NCBI RefSeq assembly: GCF_026157035.1
Contig: NZ_JANJZA010000001.1
Coordinates: forward strand, 909,001-973,000
Source: Sphingomicrobium nitratireducens
GTDB taxonomy: Bacteria > Pseudomonadota > Alphaproteobacteria > Sphingomonadales > Sphingomonadaceae
Direction: 5' to 3'
DNA length: 64,000 nt
This document shows positions 1-8,282 of the stretch, piece by piece. Every line of letters begins with the position of its first letter. The stretch's first letter is position 1. Made by a program: the position numbers and the translations under genes. The notes beneath the pieces are model-generated. The model saw only the letters and a list, made by a program, of their open reading frames with translations. It was not told where the DNA came from and did not search any database.

Positions 1-84
1 GATGCCCATCTCGTGGCACGCGCGATGGATGCGCAGTGCGATCTCGCCGCGATTGGCGATCAGCAGTTTCTGGATCTTGGCCAC
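1..84 (-). CDS. accC: Biotin carboxylase of acetyl-CoA carboxylase, N-terminal fragment
   Basis: Only the first 28 codons are in the window; the gene runs off the left edge. The translation from a GTG start at 84 ([19 protein letters not shown]...) has the ANRGEIA/R signature that opens biotin carboxylases. The enzyme carboxylates the biotin on AccB using ATP and bicarbonate, the first half-reaction of malonyl-CoA synthesis in the cytosol. It lies 7 bases downstream of the accB stop on the same strand, the usual accB-accC operon. The GTG start is chosen because it is the first start codon after accB and puts the conserved motif at the expected distance from the N-terminus. Confidence 0.9.
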   Translation of the reverse strand, partial: MAKIQKLLIANRGEIALRIHRACHEMGI

Positions 85-91
85 GCGGCGC

Positions 92-598
92 CTACCCGAT
101 GACGACGAGCGGCTGGTCGAATTCGACCGGCTGCGCGTCGGCGACCATGATCTTCCGGATCGTGCCCGCTTTGGGCGCGGTGATCGGGTTCATGACCTTC
201 ATCGCCTCGACGATCAGCAGCGTGTCGCCTTCCTTGACGCTGGCACCCTCGGTGATGAACGGCTTGGCGCCGGGTTCGGGCGACATGTAGGCGGTGCCGA
301 CCATCGGACACTTGACCGCGTCGCCATTCACTTCCTCGGTCGCGGGCGCCGACGCTTCGGCAGCCGCAGGCGCGGCAGCTGCGGGCGCAGGCGCGCTCGG
401 CGCGGCCATCGCGGGCGCGGCCATCGGCGCGGCGACGAAGGCGGTCGCTTCGCGGCGCACCTTGATCTTGCGATCGCCGTCCTCGACTTCGATTTCGGTC
501 AGCTCGTTCTCGCTGAGCAGCTCGGCCAGTTCGCGAACCAGCGCGCCGTCGACGCGCATCTTGGCGTCGTCAGTGCCGTTGTTCTTTTGATGGGCCAT
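92..598 (-). CDS. accB: Biotin carboxyl carrier protein of acetyl-CoA carboxylase
   Basis: The 168-residue carrier holds the biotin that AccC carboxylates and the AccA/AccD transferase uses for malonyl-CoA synthesis. The C-terminal biotinyl domain has the VEAMKVMN motif with the biotinylated lysine at residue 134, 34 residues from the end as usual. An Ala/Pro-rich hinge (about residues 60-90) separates it from an acidic N-terminal segment. The start MAHQKNN is preferred over an upstream ATG at 628 because AGAGGGAA lies just before it. Its first 29 bases overlap the 3' end of aroQ in another frame, suggesting coupled translation. accD is about 54 kb away in this window. Confidence 0.95.
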   Translation of the reverse strand: MAHQKNNGTDDAKMRVDGALVRELAELLSENELTEIEVEDGDRKIKVRREATAFVAAPMAAPAMAAPSAPAPAAAAPAAAEASAPATEEVNGDAVKCPMVGTAYMSPEPGAKPFITEGASVKEGDTLLIVEAMKVMNPITAPKAGTIRKIMVADAQPVEFDQPLVVIG

Positions 599-1091
599 CG
601 GGTTCCCTCTGTTGTTGCGGGCGCTCACGCGCCGGGCTTTGCGGTCCCCCTAGGCTGATGCGGGCCGCCGCGTCCAGAGCCAAGAGATAGCCCTGGGGGC
701 CGAGGCCCATGATGCCGCCGCGGCTGACCGGCGCGATCAGGCTCTGTCGCCGGAAATGCTCGCGCGCATAGGGGTTGGACAAGTGAAGTTCGATGACGGG
801 CACCGCGATGGCGGCGACCGCGTCGCGCAGCGAGACCGACGTGTGCGTCAGCCCGCCCGCGTTGAGGATGACCGCGCCGACCTCCTGCTCGTGCGCCTCG
901 TGGAGCCAGTCGATCAGCTGGCCCTCGTGATTGGTCTGCTTGACCGTCACCTGCACGCGCAGCTGCGCGGCGCGCTCGTGGAGCGCCACGGTGATGTCGT
1001 CGAGGCTCTGCGCCCCGTAGACCTGAGGCTCGCGCGTGCCGAGCAAATTGAGGTTCGGCCCGTTGAGCACGAGGATCTGTGGCGTTGTCAT
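570..1091 (-). CDS. aroQ: Type II 3-dehydroquinate dehydratase
   Basis: Catalyses the third shikimate-pathway step, dehydration of 3-dehydroquinate. The N-terminus [17 protein letters not shown] and the active-site tyrosine at residue 25 (VYG) are typical, as are the NAGG segment and the [12 protein letters not shown] stretch that binds substrate. The protein is 173 residues, about 25 longer than most members of the family. The extra C-terminal tail ([13 protein letters not shown]...) is charged, unlike the fold, and ends inside accB. It is transcribed just ahead of accB-accC on the minus strand, an arrangement common in proteobacteria. Confidence 0.93.
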   Translation of the reverse strand: MTTPQILVLNGPNLNLLGTREPQVYGAQSLDDITVALHERAAQLRVQVTVKQTNHEGQLIDWLHEAHEQEVGAVILNAGGLTHTSVSLRDAVAAIAVPVIELHLSNPYAREHFRRQSLIAPVSRGGIMGLGPQGYLLALDAAARISLGGPQSPARERPQQQREPDGPSKEQRH

Positions 1092-1150
1092 GGTCAGTCC
1101 CTATATGGACGCTGGAGCCAGATTAGAAGTCAAAGCGTGAAGGGACGGCA

Positions 1151-1363
1151 ATGGGCGAAACGGTGGCAGTGACGATCAACGGCGAGACGCGGCGCGTCGA
1201 GAAGGGCGCGAGCATCGCCGCGATGGTGGGCGCGATCGGGCTCGATGCGACCAAGGTTGCGGTCGAGCGCAACCGCGAGATCGTGCCCCGTTCGACGCTG
1301 GGCGACGTCGCGGTCGCGGAGGGCGACGCGTTCGAGATCGTCCATTTCGTCGGGGGTGGCTAA
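1151..1363 (+). CDS. thiS: Sulfur carrier protein ThiS
   Basis: Small ubiquitin-like protein of 70 residues ending in Gly-Gly-Gly. After adenylation its C-terminal glycine carries thiocarboxylate sulfur to ThiG for the thiazole ring of thiamine. The beta-grasp pattern starts with [15 protein letters not shown] and finishes with [11 protein letters not shown], as in the family. It precedes thiG by 50 bases on the same strand. The other thiazole genes (thiO/thiH, thiF) and the pyrimidine genes are not in this window. I looked for a THI-box style riboswitch upstream and saw none in the short gap to aroQ. Confidence 0.9.
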   Translation: MGETVAVTINGETRRVEKGASIAAMVGAIGLDATKVAVERNREIVPRSTLGDVAVAEGDAFEIVHFVGGG

Positions 1364-1413
1364 ACGCCGCCTGCTCCGATAGGCCGCCCGCGAACCAGGA
1401 CAGAGGATTTCCA

Positions 1414-2193
1414 GTGACCAATAACGCCGACACGTGGACCGTCGCGGGACGCACTTTCACCTCGCGCCTCATCGTGGGGACGGGGAAGTACAAGGACTTC
1501 GCCGAGAATGCCGCCGCGCTCGAGGCGTCGGGCGCCGAGATCGTCACCGTCGCGGTGCGCCGCGTCAACGTGTCCGACCCCTCGCAGCCGGTGCTGCAGG
1601 ACCATATCGATCCCAAGAAGGTCACCTACCTCCCCAATACCGCCGGCTGTTTCACCGCCGACGAGGCGATCCGCACGCTGCGCCTGGCGCGCGAGGCGGG
1701 GGGCTGGAACCTGGTCAAGCTCGAAGTGCTGGGCGAGGCCAAGACGCTCTACCCGGACATGCGCGAGACGCTGATGGCGACCGAGGTGCTGGCCAAGGAA
1801 GGTTTCCACCCGATGGTCTACTGCGTCGATGATCCGATCGCGGCCAAGCAGCTCGAGGATGCGGGCGCGGTGGCGATCATGCCGCTGGGCGCGCCGATCG
1901 GCTCGGGGCTCGGCATCCAGAACCGCGTCACGATCCGCCTCATCGTCGAGGGAGCGACGGTACCGGTGCTGGTCGATGCGGGTGTCGGCACTGCCAGCGA
2001 TGCCGCGGTGGCGATGGAACTGGGCTGCGACGGCGTGCTGATGAACACCGCGATTGCCGAGGCCAAGGACCCGGTGCGCATGGCCAAGGCGATGAAGCTG
2101 GCGGTTCAGGCGGGGCGCGAGGCCTATCTGTCGGGACGCATGGCCAAGCGCCGCTACGCCGACCCGTCGAGCCCGCTTGCCGGCCTGATCTGA
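1414..2193 (+). CDS. thiG: Thiazole synthase
   Basis: Forms the thiazole phosphate moiety of thiamine from 1-deoxy-xylulose-5-phosphate, dehydroglycine and ThiS thiocarboxylate. The 259-residue TIM-barrel has the Schiff-base lysine in NLVKLEVLG (K102), the [14 protein letters not shown] phosphate-binding loop and the [10 protein letters not shown] segment. The start is GTG at 1414, giving [15 protein letters not shown]; no ATG lies close upstream. It follows thiS and is probably in the same transcript. The C-terminal [13 protein letters not shown] is typical of the enzyme. Confidence 0.96.
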   Translation: MTNNADTWTVAGRTFTSRLIVGTGKYKDFAENAAALEASGAEIVTVAVRRVNVSDPSQPVLQDHIDPKKVTYLPNTAGCFTADEAIRTLRLAREAGGWNLVKLEVLGEAKTLYPDMRETLMATEVLAKEGFHPMVYCVDDPIAAKQLEDAGAVAIMPLGAPIGSGLGIQNRVTIRLIVEGATVPVLVDAGVGTASDAAVAMELGCDGVLMNTAIAEAKDPVRMAKAMKLAVQAGREAYLSGRMAKRRYADPSSPLAGLI

Positions 2194-2232
2194 GCCGCTT
2201 CGCTCATCGGACGCATCGGCGCGGCGAGCCGA

Positions 2233-2258
2233 GGCACGGATTGCACGGACCGCTCGTT
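2233..2258 (+). promoter_or_regulatory. Possible EcfG-type general stress promoter for csbD
   Basis: GGCAC (2233-2237), 17 bases, then CGTT (2255-2258). This fits the alphaproteobacterial EcfG consensus GGAAC-N16/17-CGTT with one mismatch in the -35 element. It ends 37 bases before the CsbD start, and CsbD proteins are commonly stress-induced. Seen by eye only; chance occurrence is possible. Confidence 0.4.
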
Positions 2259-2295
2259 GACCTTGTGTACAGTAACTCAGTCAAGGAGATGCCCG

Positions 2296-2478
2296 ATGGG
2301 TGAACTCACCGAAAAGATCAAAGGCAACACCAACGAAGCGATCGGCAATACCAAGCAGGTCGTGGGCGACGCCGTCGACAGCAGCGAGCTGATGGAAGAA
2401 GGCGTCGAGCAGGAAATCAAGGGCGAGAAGCAGCAGCTCAAGGGCGAGCTGGAAGGCGCGCTCGGTAACGACATCTAA
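2296..2478 (+). CDS. CsbD family stress-response protein
   Basis: A 60-residue highly charged protein (MGELTEKIKGNTNEAIGNTKQ...) with the K-I-K-G-N-x-N-E-A-x-G-x-x-K pattern of the CsbD family (PF05532). Members are small, soluble, often induced by the general stress response; their biochemical role is unknown. The ATG at 2296 is chosen because AAGGAG lies at 2283-2288. It is a single-gene unit followed at once by a strong terminator. The promoter may be EcfG-dependent (see 2233-2258). Confidence 0.88.
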   Translation: MGELTEKIKGNTNEAIGNTKQVVGDAVDSSELMEEGVEQEIKGEKQQLKGELEGALGNDI

Positions 2479-2499
2479 CGCTGCAAGAAGCGTTTTGGG

Positions 2500-2535
2500 A
2501 AAGGGGCCGTTCCTCAAGGGACGGCCCCTTTCTTG
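2500..2535 (+). terminator. Rho-independent terminator after csbD
   Basis: An 11-base perfect stem, AAAGGGGCCGT (2500-2510) with ACGGCCCCTTT (2521-2531), a 10-base loop and a T-rich tail. Confidence 0.85.
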
Positions 2536-2678
2536 TGCGCGCCGTCGAGCGCTCCAAAGCGGTTTCATCCGGTGTGGATGCGACTCCTCGCGGTTCCTCC
2601 GATGCGGACCGGAAATGGCGCAACGCCGGGCTTTTCCGGCGCATTGTCTCCCCGTTCGCAGCACGGGAGGCGCGCCTC

Positions 2679-2891
2679 ATGGCAGTCCAGCAGTTGCATT
2701 ACGAGACAAGCGATCCGGTCGCCCCCGATGCGACCGATGGCAGTTTCGTCGAACCCTCCCAGCATCTCCTGCCGCTTTTCGCCGATCCCGATGCGCGGGG
2801 CGGCAGGCGATGGGCCGACATGTTCGATCCCGATCAATGCGAGGAGGTCGACCAGGCGCGGCTTTGCGACCTTTTCCCCTCGCTCTTCTGA
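2679..2891 (+). CDS. Hypothetical protein, 70 residues
   Basis: I do not recognise a family. The ATG at 2679 has GGGAGG 8 bases upstream, which favours it over earlier in-frame starts. The protein (MAVQQLHYETSDPVAPDATD...) is acidic and hydrophilic, with no signal peptide or membrane segment, and ends in CDLFPSLF. It lies 34 bases upstream of pcm on the same strand and may share its transcript, but nothing links their functions. Confidence 0.5.
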   Translation: MAVQQLHYETSDPVAPDATDGSFVEPSQHLLPLFADPDARGGRRWADMFDPDQCEEVDQARLCDLFPSLF

Positions 2892-2925
2892 TTATTCTTC
2901 CCAGCGACTATGATCGCGGGCCGTC

Positions 2926-3552
2926 ATGGCCACCGATACGCAGGACGCGCGCGAACGCATGGTCCGCGAGACGATCGAGGCGCGCGGCATCGCCGATCCG
3001 CGCCTGCTCGGCGCGATGCTGTCGGTCCCGCGCCACCTGTTCGTCGACGAGGATTGGCTCGAGCTTGCCTATGCCGACCGACCGTTGCCGATCGGCGAGG
3101 GGCAGACGATCAGCCAGCCCTTCATGGTCGCGACCATGATCGATGCGGCGCGGCTCGGCCCCGGGGACCGCGTGCTGGAGGTGGGGAGCGGGTCGGGCTA
3201 TGCCGCCGCGATCCTCGGCCATGTTGCCAAGTTTGTGATCGGGATCGAACGCCACGAGAGCCTTGTCGAGGCGGCGCGGGAGCGCGTGACGCGGCTCGGG
3301 TTGGACACGGTCGAATTCCACCATGGCGACGGACGACAGGGCTGGCCGCAAGGCGCGCCCTATGACGCGATCTTCGTCGCGGCGACTGGCGACGCGCCGC
3401 CGCCCGCCTTGCTCGACCAGTTGGCCGAAGGCGGAAGGCTGGTCATGCCGGTGCGGGACGCCGGCGGCGAGATGCTGGTGCGATACGAAAAGAGGAGCGG
3501 CGAGGTCGAAGCGACCCCGCTGTGCCCGGTGCGCTTCGTTCCGCTGGTCTAG
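2926..3552 (+). CDS. pcm: Protein-L-isoaspartate O-methyltransferase
   Basis: Methylates L-isoaspartyl residues in damaged proteins with SAM, which starts their conversion back to aspartate. The 208-residue protein has the family N-terminal helix ending SVPRHLFV, the ISQPFMVA substrate motif, and SAM motif I VLEVGSGSGYAAA at residues 83-95. Length and architecture match bacterial PCMT. In sphingomonads pcm often sits near tolC-type export genes, but that is not so here. Its last 4 bases overlap the convergent thiamine-diphosphate enzyme gene. Confidence 0.93.
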   Translation: MATDTQDARERMVRETIEARGIADPRLLGAMLSVPRHLFVDEDWLELAYADRPLPIGEGQTISQPFMVATMIDAARLGPGDRVLEVGSGSGYAAAILGHVAKFVIGIERHESLVEAARERVTRLGLDTVEFHHGDGRQGWPQGAPYDAIFVAATGDAPPPALLDQLAEGGRLVMPVRDAGGEMLVRYEKRSGEVEATPLCPVRFVPLV

Positions 3553-5222
3553 GCCTTGGCCTTCAGCTTGGTCAGCGTGGTCGCGTTGGTGATCTGTTCG
3601 ATATCGGTCAGGCAGTGGAGCAGGCGGATGCCCTTGCGGCCCATCGCCTCGTCGAACGCGGCCTCGAACGCGTCGGTCGTCTCGACCCGCGTGCCCCAGC
3701 CGCCGAATGCCTCTGCGAACTTGACGAAATCGGGGTTGCCATCGCCCAACTGCGTGCCCGACACGCGGTCCGGATAGTCGCGCTCTTGGTGCATGCGGAT
3801 CGTGCCGTAATTGCCATTGTCGACGAGGATGACGAGGAGGTCGGCGTTGCGGCTCGCTGCGGTCGCCAGTTCTTGCCCGTTCATCAGGAAATCGCCGTCG
3901 CCCGCGACGCACACGACCGGGCGGTCGGCAAAACGCAGCGAGGCGGCGACTGCGGCGGGCAGGCCGTAGCCCATCGTGCCCGACGTGGGGGCGAGCTGGG
4001 TCGGCTGCGGGCCGTAATGCCAGTAGCGGTGCCACCAGCCCGAGAAATTTCCCGCGCCGTTGCAGATGATGGTGTTGGCGGGAAGCTTGTCGCGCATCAC
4101 TCCGACGCAGGGGCCGAGGTCCATCGCCACGCCGTCGCGCGGAGCAGGGGTCGACCAGTCAAGCCATTCCTTGTGCGCTTGCTCGCCGGCCGAGAAGCGG
4201 ACGAGGTCGGGATCCTGCCACTCGTCGAGCATCTGCGCAAATTCGCCCATGTCGGCGCAGATCGGAAGATCGGCCTCGTAGACGCGGCCGAGCTCGTTGG
4301 GGTCGGGGTGGACGTGGACCAACGTCTGGCCGGGATGGTCGGGGGTGAGCAACGTGTAGCCGTCGGTGGTCGATTCCCCGAGCCGTGCGCCGACCGCGAT
4401 GACGAGGTCGGCATCGCGCACGCGCTGCTGCAACTTGGGGTTGGGGCCGTAGCCGAGCTGGCCGGCATAGACGCCGCATTCGTTCGAGACCGCGTCCTGG
4501 CGGCGGAAGGCGGCGGCGACCGGGATGCCGTGGCGGTAGGCGAAATTGGCGAAATGGTGGCCCGCGCACGGGCTCCAGTCGGCGCCGCCGACGATCGCGA
4601 TCGGGGCGGCGGCCTCCTTGAGAAGTTCGAACAGGGCGGCGACCGCGCCGGGATCGGGCATCTCGGCGACCGGGGGCACGGCCTTGCGGTCCGCCGCCTC
4701 GACCTCGTCGCGCAGCATGTCCTCGGGAATCGAGAGCACGACCGGGCCAGGGCGGCCGGCAGTGGCGACACGGAAGGCGCGCGCGACATATTCGGGGATG
4801 CGGCGGGCATCGTCGACCCGCGCGCTCCACTTGGCGACCGGCTTGAAGAAGGCCTCCATGTCGATTTCCTGGAAGCCCTCGCGGTCGCGGTCGCCGCGCG
4901 CGAGGTCGCCGACGAACAGGATCATCGGGGTCGAATCCTGGAAGGCGACGTGGACGCCGCCGCTGGCGTTGGTGGCGCCGGGGCCGCGCGTGACGAAGGC
5001 GATGCCCGGGCGCCCGGTCATCTTGCCGTCGGCATCCGCCATGTAGGCGACCCCGCCTTCCTGGCGGCACACGACCGTGTCGATTTCCGGACTGTCGTGG
5101 AGCGCGTCGAGGACGGCGAGGAAACTCTCGCCCGGCACGGTGAAGATGCGGTCGACTCCCTGCGCGAGCAGCTGGTCGACGAGGATGCGGCCCCCGGTCC
5201 GCGTGGCGATGCCCTTGGTCAT
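3549..5222 (-). CDS. Thiamine diphosphate-dependent enzyme, acetolactate synthase-like
   Basis: A 557-residue protein with the three domains of the acetolactate synthase/benzoylformate decarboxylase superfamily. The N-terminal pyrimidine-binding domain has the catalytic glutamate in CRQEGG (E55). The middle domain is DHS-like, and the C-terminal diphosphate-binding domain has the GDGDF...NN-type motif from residue 441 (GDGDFLMNGQELATA, then DNGNYG). The start MTKGIATRTG at 5222 aligns with family N-termini; upstream ATGs would add an unrelated basic leader. It stands alone, without an IlvH-type regulatory subunit, so it is probably a catabolic or accessory carboligase/decarboxylase and not the biosynthetic synthase. 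The substrate cannot be read from sequence. Confidence 0.85.
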   Translation of the reverse strand: MTKGIATRTGGRILVDQLLAQGVDRIFTVPGESFLAVLDALHDSPEIDTVVCRQEGGVAYMADADGKMTGRPGIAFVTRGPGATNASGGVHVAFQDSTPMILFVGDLARGDRDREGFQEIDMEAFFKPVAKWSARVDDARRIPEYVARAFRVATAGRPGPVVLSIPEDMLRDEVEAADRKAVPPVAEMPDPGAVAALFELLKEAAAPIAIVGGADWSPCAGHHFANFAYRHGIPVAAAFRRQDAVSNECGVYAGQLGYGPNPKLQQRVRDADLVIAVGARLGESTTDGYTLLTPDHPGQTLVHVHPDPNELGRVYEADLPICADMGEFAQMLDEWQDPDLVRFSAGEQAHKEWLDWSTPAPRDGVAMDLGPCVGVMRDKLPANTIICNGAGNFSGWWHRYWHYGPQPTQLAPTSGTMGYGLPAAVAASLRFADRPVVCVAGDGDFLMNGQELATAASRNADLLVILVDNGNYGTIRMHQERDYPDRVSGTQLGDGNPDFVKFAEAFGGWGTRVETTDAFEAAFDEAMGRKGIRLLHCLTDIEQITNATTLTKLKAKA

Positions 5223-5543
5223 GGCGTTCGCTCTAGCGATGGCCACAGCGCGCGTCATCCCTTGTCTGTAAGGAGTGACCCGATGGCGACGCTGGTGTCG
5301 CGGGGGAAAAGGGGCATCGCCACCGGGCCGCTTCCTTGTGAGTGGGGCCCGGGCGACACGCAAAGCCCATTCGACCGGTCGACGAGCGGCCGCCTACATC
5401 CGCCAATCAGGGTCTGCGTTCGACGAGCGGGGGACGGCATTCATGCTGCAGACAGGAAGCGGCGCGCGCGGGAGTCGCGGGTCGCAAAAGAAAAGGGCGG
5501 CGCCTCGCGGCACCGCCCTTCATTCAAGCGACTCGAAAGTCGC
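5223..5543. other. 321-base gap between divergent/convergent units
   Basis: Upstream of the thiamine-diphosphate enzyme (minus) and downstream of the gene at 5544-5810 (minus). I see only a terminator hairpin at 5486-5520. Short open frames here have no ribosome site or recognisable product. Confidence 0.5.
5486..5520 (-). terminator. Rho-independent terminator after the 5544-5810 gene
   Basis: On the minus strand AAGGGCGG and CCGCCCTT pair around a 12-base loop that can extend the stem, followed by TTTTCTTTT. It lies 24 bases after the stop codon. Confidence 0.8.
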
Positions 5544-5810
5544 CTATTCCTCGTCCGGGGTCGCCCCTTCGATGTCGACGTCCGGAACCTCGACGGTGAC
5601 GTTCTTGGTTTCGGTGCCCACGTCGATATCCGCGACGTCGGCGTCGATGTTCGGGACTTCGCCGCCTTCGACCGAAACGTCGACGTCCGGTGCCTCGAGA
5701 TCGCCCTTGGCGGCGAAATCGATGATGTCGGTTGCCCACAGGATCGCGAAGATGACGACTGCCACCAGGATGATCCAAAGGAGGCTATTGCCCTTGCGTC
5801 CGTCTGCCAT
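5544..5810 (-). CDS. Membrane-anchored acidic hypothetical protein, 88 residues
   Basis: The start MADGRKGNSLLW at 5810 has AGAGGGGA upstream. One N-terminal transmembrane helix (about residues 9-26, LLWIILVAVVIFAILWA) is followed by a wholly acidic tail rich in D-V-D and D-I-D triplets (APDVDVSVEGGEVPNIDAD...), ending ATPDEE. The alternating hydrophobic/acidic pattern suggests a beta-rich or metal-binding periplasmic tail. No family is recognised. It is a single gene with its own terminator. Function unknown. Confidence 0.7.
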   Translation of the reverse strand: MADGRKGNSLLWIILVAVVIFAILWATDIIDFAAKGDLEAPDVDVSVEGGEVPNIDADVADIDVGTETKNVTVEVPDVDIEGATPDEE

Positions 5811-5892
5811 GTTCAATCCCCTCTGCTGTTGATTGGGTCCCGGCACGAACGCCCCAAAACGCCATGAGTTGCGTTCCCGAAACAAATCGGGG

Positions 5893-7320
5893 CTAGCACA
5901 TGTGGATCGCCTTGACGACCTGATAGGTCTCGAGCCCTTCCTTGCCGCCTTCGGATCCGAACCCGCTTTCCTTGACGCCGCCGAAGGGCGCATCGGCGCT
6001 GGAGATCGCGAACCCGTTGATTCCGACCATGCCGGCCTCGATCCTGTCGCCCAGAATGTTTGCGCGGCGCAAATTTTCCGTGAACGCAAATGCAGCCAGC
6101 CCGTAGGGCAGGCGGTTGGCCTGCTCGAGCGCCTCGTCCATGTCCTTGAACGGTCGCGCGACTGCGACCGGGCCGAACGGCTCGTTGTTCATGATATCGG
6201 CGTCGAGCGGCACGTCGGCGAGCAGCGTCGGCTGGAAGAAGAAGCCTTCGTTTCCGCGCTCGCCGCCCGCTAGGACCTTGGCTCCCTTGGCGCGGGCGTC
6301 GTCGACCAGTTCGCGGATCGCATCGGGGCGGCGCGCATTGGCGAGCGGGCCCATCTGCGTCCCGTCGGCCATCCCGTCACCGACCTGCACCCGCTTTGTG
6401 CGCTCGGCAAAGCCCTTCACGAAGTCGTCGTAAATGCCTTCCTGCACGTAGAAGCGCGTCGGCGAGACGCATACCTGGCCGGCGTTGCGGAATTTCTGGG
6501 GTACGAGCTGGTCGAGAGTCTTGTCGAGATCGACGTCGTCGAACACGAGGACGGGCGCGTGGCCGCCCAGTTCGAGCGTGAGCCGTTTCACGCCGTCGGC
6601 GGCAAGGTGCATCAGGTGCTTGCCGACTGGAATCGAGCCGGTGAAGCTGATCTTGCGCACGACGTCCGAGCCGATCAGCTTGCGGCTGACCATGTCGGGC
6701 ACGCCATGAACCAGCTGGAATACGCCCTGCGGGAGGCCCGCTTCGTCGAGCGCCTTGGCGACCGCCTGGCAGCAGGCCGGGGTTTCCTCGGGCGGCTTGG
6801 AGATGACGCTGCATCCTGCCGCGAGCGCCGCGGCGACCTTCTTGGCGAGAAGGTAGATCGGGAAATTCCACGGGGTGAAGGTCGCGACCACGCCGACCGG
6901 CTGGTGGGTGACGATCGAGCGCTGGCCGACCGGACGCACCAGCGTGCGGCCATAGTCGCGTTTGATCTCCTCGGCATACCAGGCGAACATCGAGGCGGCG
7001 CCGTAGACTTCGCCGATCGCCTCCTTGACGGGCTTGCCCTGCTCCTGGGTCAGGAGCGCGCCGATGTCCTTGGCATTCTCCTTCAGGTAGCGACCCGCCT
7101 TGCGCAGGATCGCCGAGCGCTTCTCGACATCGGTATCGCGCCACATCGGGAAGGCGCGTTCGGCGACGTGGAGCGCCTCGTCGAGGTCGGCCTCGGTCGC
7201 CAGCGGCAGCCGGGCGATGGTCTGGGCGGTGGCGGGATTGACGACTTCGTGGCAGTCGCGGCCTTCGCCCGCCCGCCATGCGCCGTCGATGAAGAGTTTG
7301 AGATCGGTCTGATAGGTCAT
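5893..7320 (-). CDS. NAD(P)-dependent aldehyde dehydrogenase, succinate-semialdehyde dehydrogenase type
   Basis: Oxidises an aldehyde to the acid with NAD(P). The 475-residue protein carries the catalytic cysteine in NAGQVCVSP (C284), the general-base glutamate in LTLELGG (E250), the cofactor segment PWNFP and lysine in SKPPEETP (K175), and FTGS at 227-230. The C-terminal PFGGVKESGFGSEGG is typical of the GabD/succinate-semialdehyde dehydrogenase branch. Substrate is inferred only from overall resemblance to that branch. No GABA transaminase is nearby. The start at 7320 is the ATG that aligns with the family N-terminus; its ribosome site is weak. Confidence 0.88.
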   Translation of the reverse strand: MTYQTDLKLFIDGAWRAGEGRDCHEVVNPATAQTIARLPLATEADLDEALHVAERAFPMWRDTDVEKRSAILRKAGRYLKENAKDIGALLTQEQGKPVKEAIGEVYGAASMFAWYAEEIKRDYGRTLVRPVGQRSIVTHQPVGVVATFTPWNFPIYLLAKKVAAALAAGCSVISKPPEETPACCQAVAKALDEAGLPQGVFQLVHGVPDMVSRKLIGSDVVRKISFTGSIPVGKHLMHLAADGVKRLTLELGGHAPVLVFDDVDLDKTLDQLVPQKFRNAGQVCVSPTRFYVQEGIYDDFVKGFAERTKRVQVGDGMADGTQMGPLANARRPDAIRELVDDARAKGAKVLAGGERGNEGFFFQPTLLADVPLDADIMNNEPFGPVAVARPFKDMDEALEQANRLPYGLAAFAFTENLRRANILGDRIEAGMVGINGFAISSADAPFGGVKESGFGSEGGKEGLETYQVVKAIHMC

Positions 7321-7413
7321 GCCAAGCCAGATAGGCGCGAACACGCCGCCTTGAAAGGGGGATGACGGGTAGCTAGGTCAGGATTCGAACCCACTCTCCA
7401 AGGAGCTCCCCCG

Positions 7414-7713
7414 ATGACCAAGTCCGAACTCGCCGCCAAGATGCAGGAAGCCGAGGCCTGGGTGCCGGGCAAGAAGGTCAAGCTCGACTATGGCGACCAG
7501 GGCGTCATCATGCTCGACGGCGCGAGCAACAGCGTCACCGAGGAAGACGGCGACGCCGACACCACGATCAAGGTCGCCTGGGACGACTGGCAGGCGATGG
7601 CCGACGGTCAATTGGACGGCATGACCGCCTTCATGACCGGCAAGCTCAAGGTCGAAGGCGACATGTCGAACGCGATGCAGCTCCAGGGCGTTCTCGCCAA
7701 GCTGCGCGGCTGA
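7414..7713 (+). CDS. SCP2 sterol-binding domain protein
   Basis: A 99-residue protein formed of one SCP2 fold (PF02036): VKLDYGDQGVIMLDG, then DADTTIKVAWDDWQAMADGQLDG and the FMTGKLKVEGD segment near the C-terminus. Bacterial single-domain SCP2 proteins are thought to bind acyl-CoA or other lipids in the cytosol. An AAGGAG lies upstream of the ATG. It overlaps the next gene by one base (TGATG), so the two are coupled, and the lipid-related CoA-transferase genes follow 1.3 kb later. Confidence 0.85.
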   Translation: MTKSELAAKMQEAEAWVPGKKVKLDYGDQGVIMLDGASNSVTEEDGDADTTIKVAWDDWQAMADGQLDGMTAFMTGKLKVEGDMSNAMQLQGVLAKLRG

Positions 7714-8279
7714 TGCGGCTCTTCCTCCTTGCGCCCATCGCACTGCTCGCCGCATGCGGGGAGCAGGCTCCGACGGGCGGCGAGGAGGAGGCAGCGCCCG
7801 ACACCCAGATCACCGAGCTGCCGACGCCGGACACCGATCCGCGCGAGGAAGGCGTGCGCGCCGCGCTCGCCTCCGCGCTCGATGAGGGCGACAATCCCGT
7901 TCCCGACCTTGCCGCGACCCGCGTCGGCTTTGCCGATCTCGACGGGGAAGGCGGCGAGGAAGCGCTGGCCTGGCTGGTCGACCCGATGTGGTGCGGGACA
8001 GGCGGCTGCTCGCTCTACGTGCTGCGCGAAGCGGGCAGCGGCTGGCGCATCCTCGACGAGATCGGGCCGTCCCAGCTTCCCGTCTACGCGCTCGCGCCGG
8101 GCGCGGACGGCTGGGCCGAGCTCGGTGTTACCGTCTATGGGGGCGGCATGCCGGAGGCACTGATGGCAGTGCCGCACGATGCGTCGGGCTATGCCGCCAA
8201 TCCTACCGTCGATCCCGCGCGCCCGGCGTCAGCCGACGGTGCCAAGCTGATCATTCCCGACCTACCCCCACCGGAGTAA
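7713..8279 (+). CDS. Putative lipoprotein, unknown function
   Basis: The 188-residue protein opens with a lipoprotein signal peptide and lipobox LLAAC (cysteine 15), then an acidic linker (GGEEEAAPDTQITELP). The mature part has a FADLDGEGGEEALAWL segment and CGTGGCSLYVL, a pattern seen in small envelope proteins with an integrin-like or calcium-binding turn. No enzyme motif is visible. It is translationally coupled to the SCP2 gene and 3 bases upstream of the GST gene, so the three probably form one operon. Confidence 0.75.
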   Translation: MRLFLLAPIALLAACGEQAPTGGEEEAAPDTQITELPTPDTDPREEGVRAALASALDEGDNPVPDLAATRVGFADLDGEGGEEALAWLVDPMWCGTGGCSLYVLREAGSGWRILDEIGPSQLPVYALAPGADGWAELGVTVYGGGMPEALMAVPHDASGYAANPTVDPARPASADGAKLIIPDLPPPE

Positions 8280-8282
8280 TTC

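Noticed and set aside
1092-1150. Possible TPP riboswitch before thiS
   Set aside because: The gap is under 60 bases and has no CTGAGA THI-box-like core.
3522-5867. Long plus-strand open frame of 781 codons
   Set aside because: Antisense shadow of the thiamine-diphosphate enzyme and the acidic membrane gene; composition is Arg/Asp/Val-rich with no family signature.
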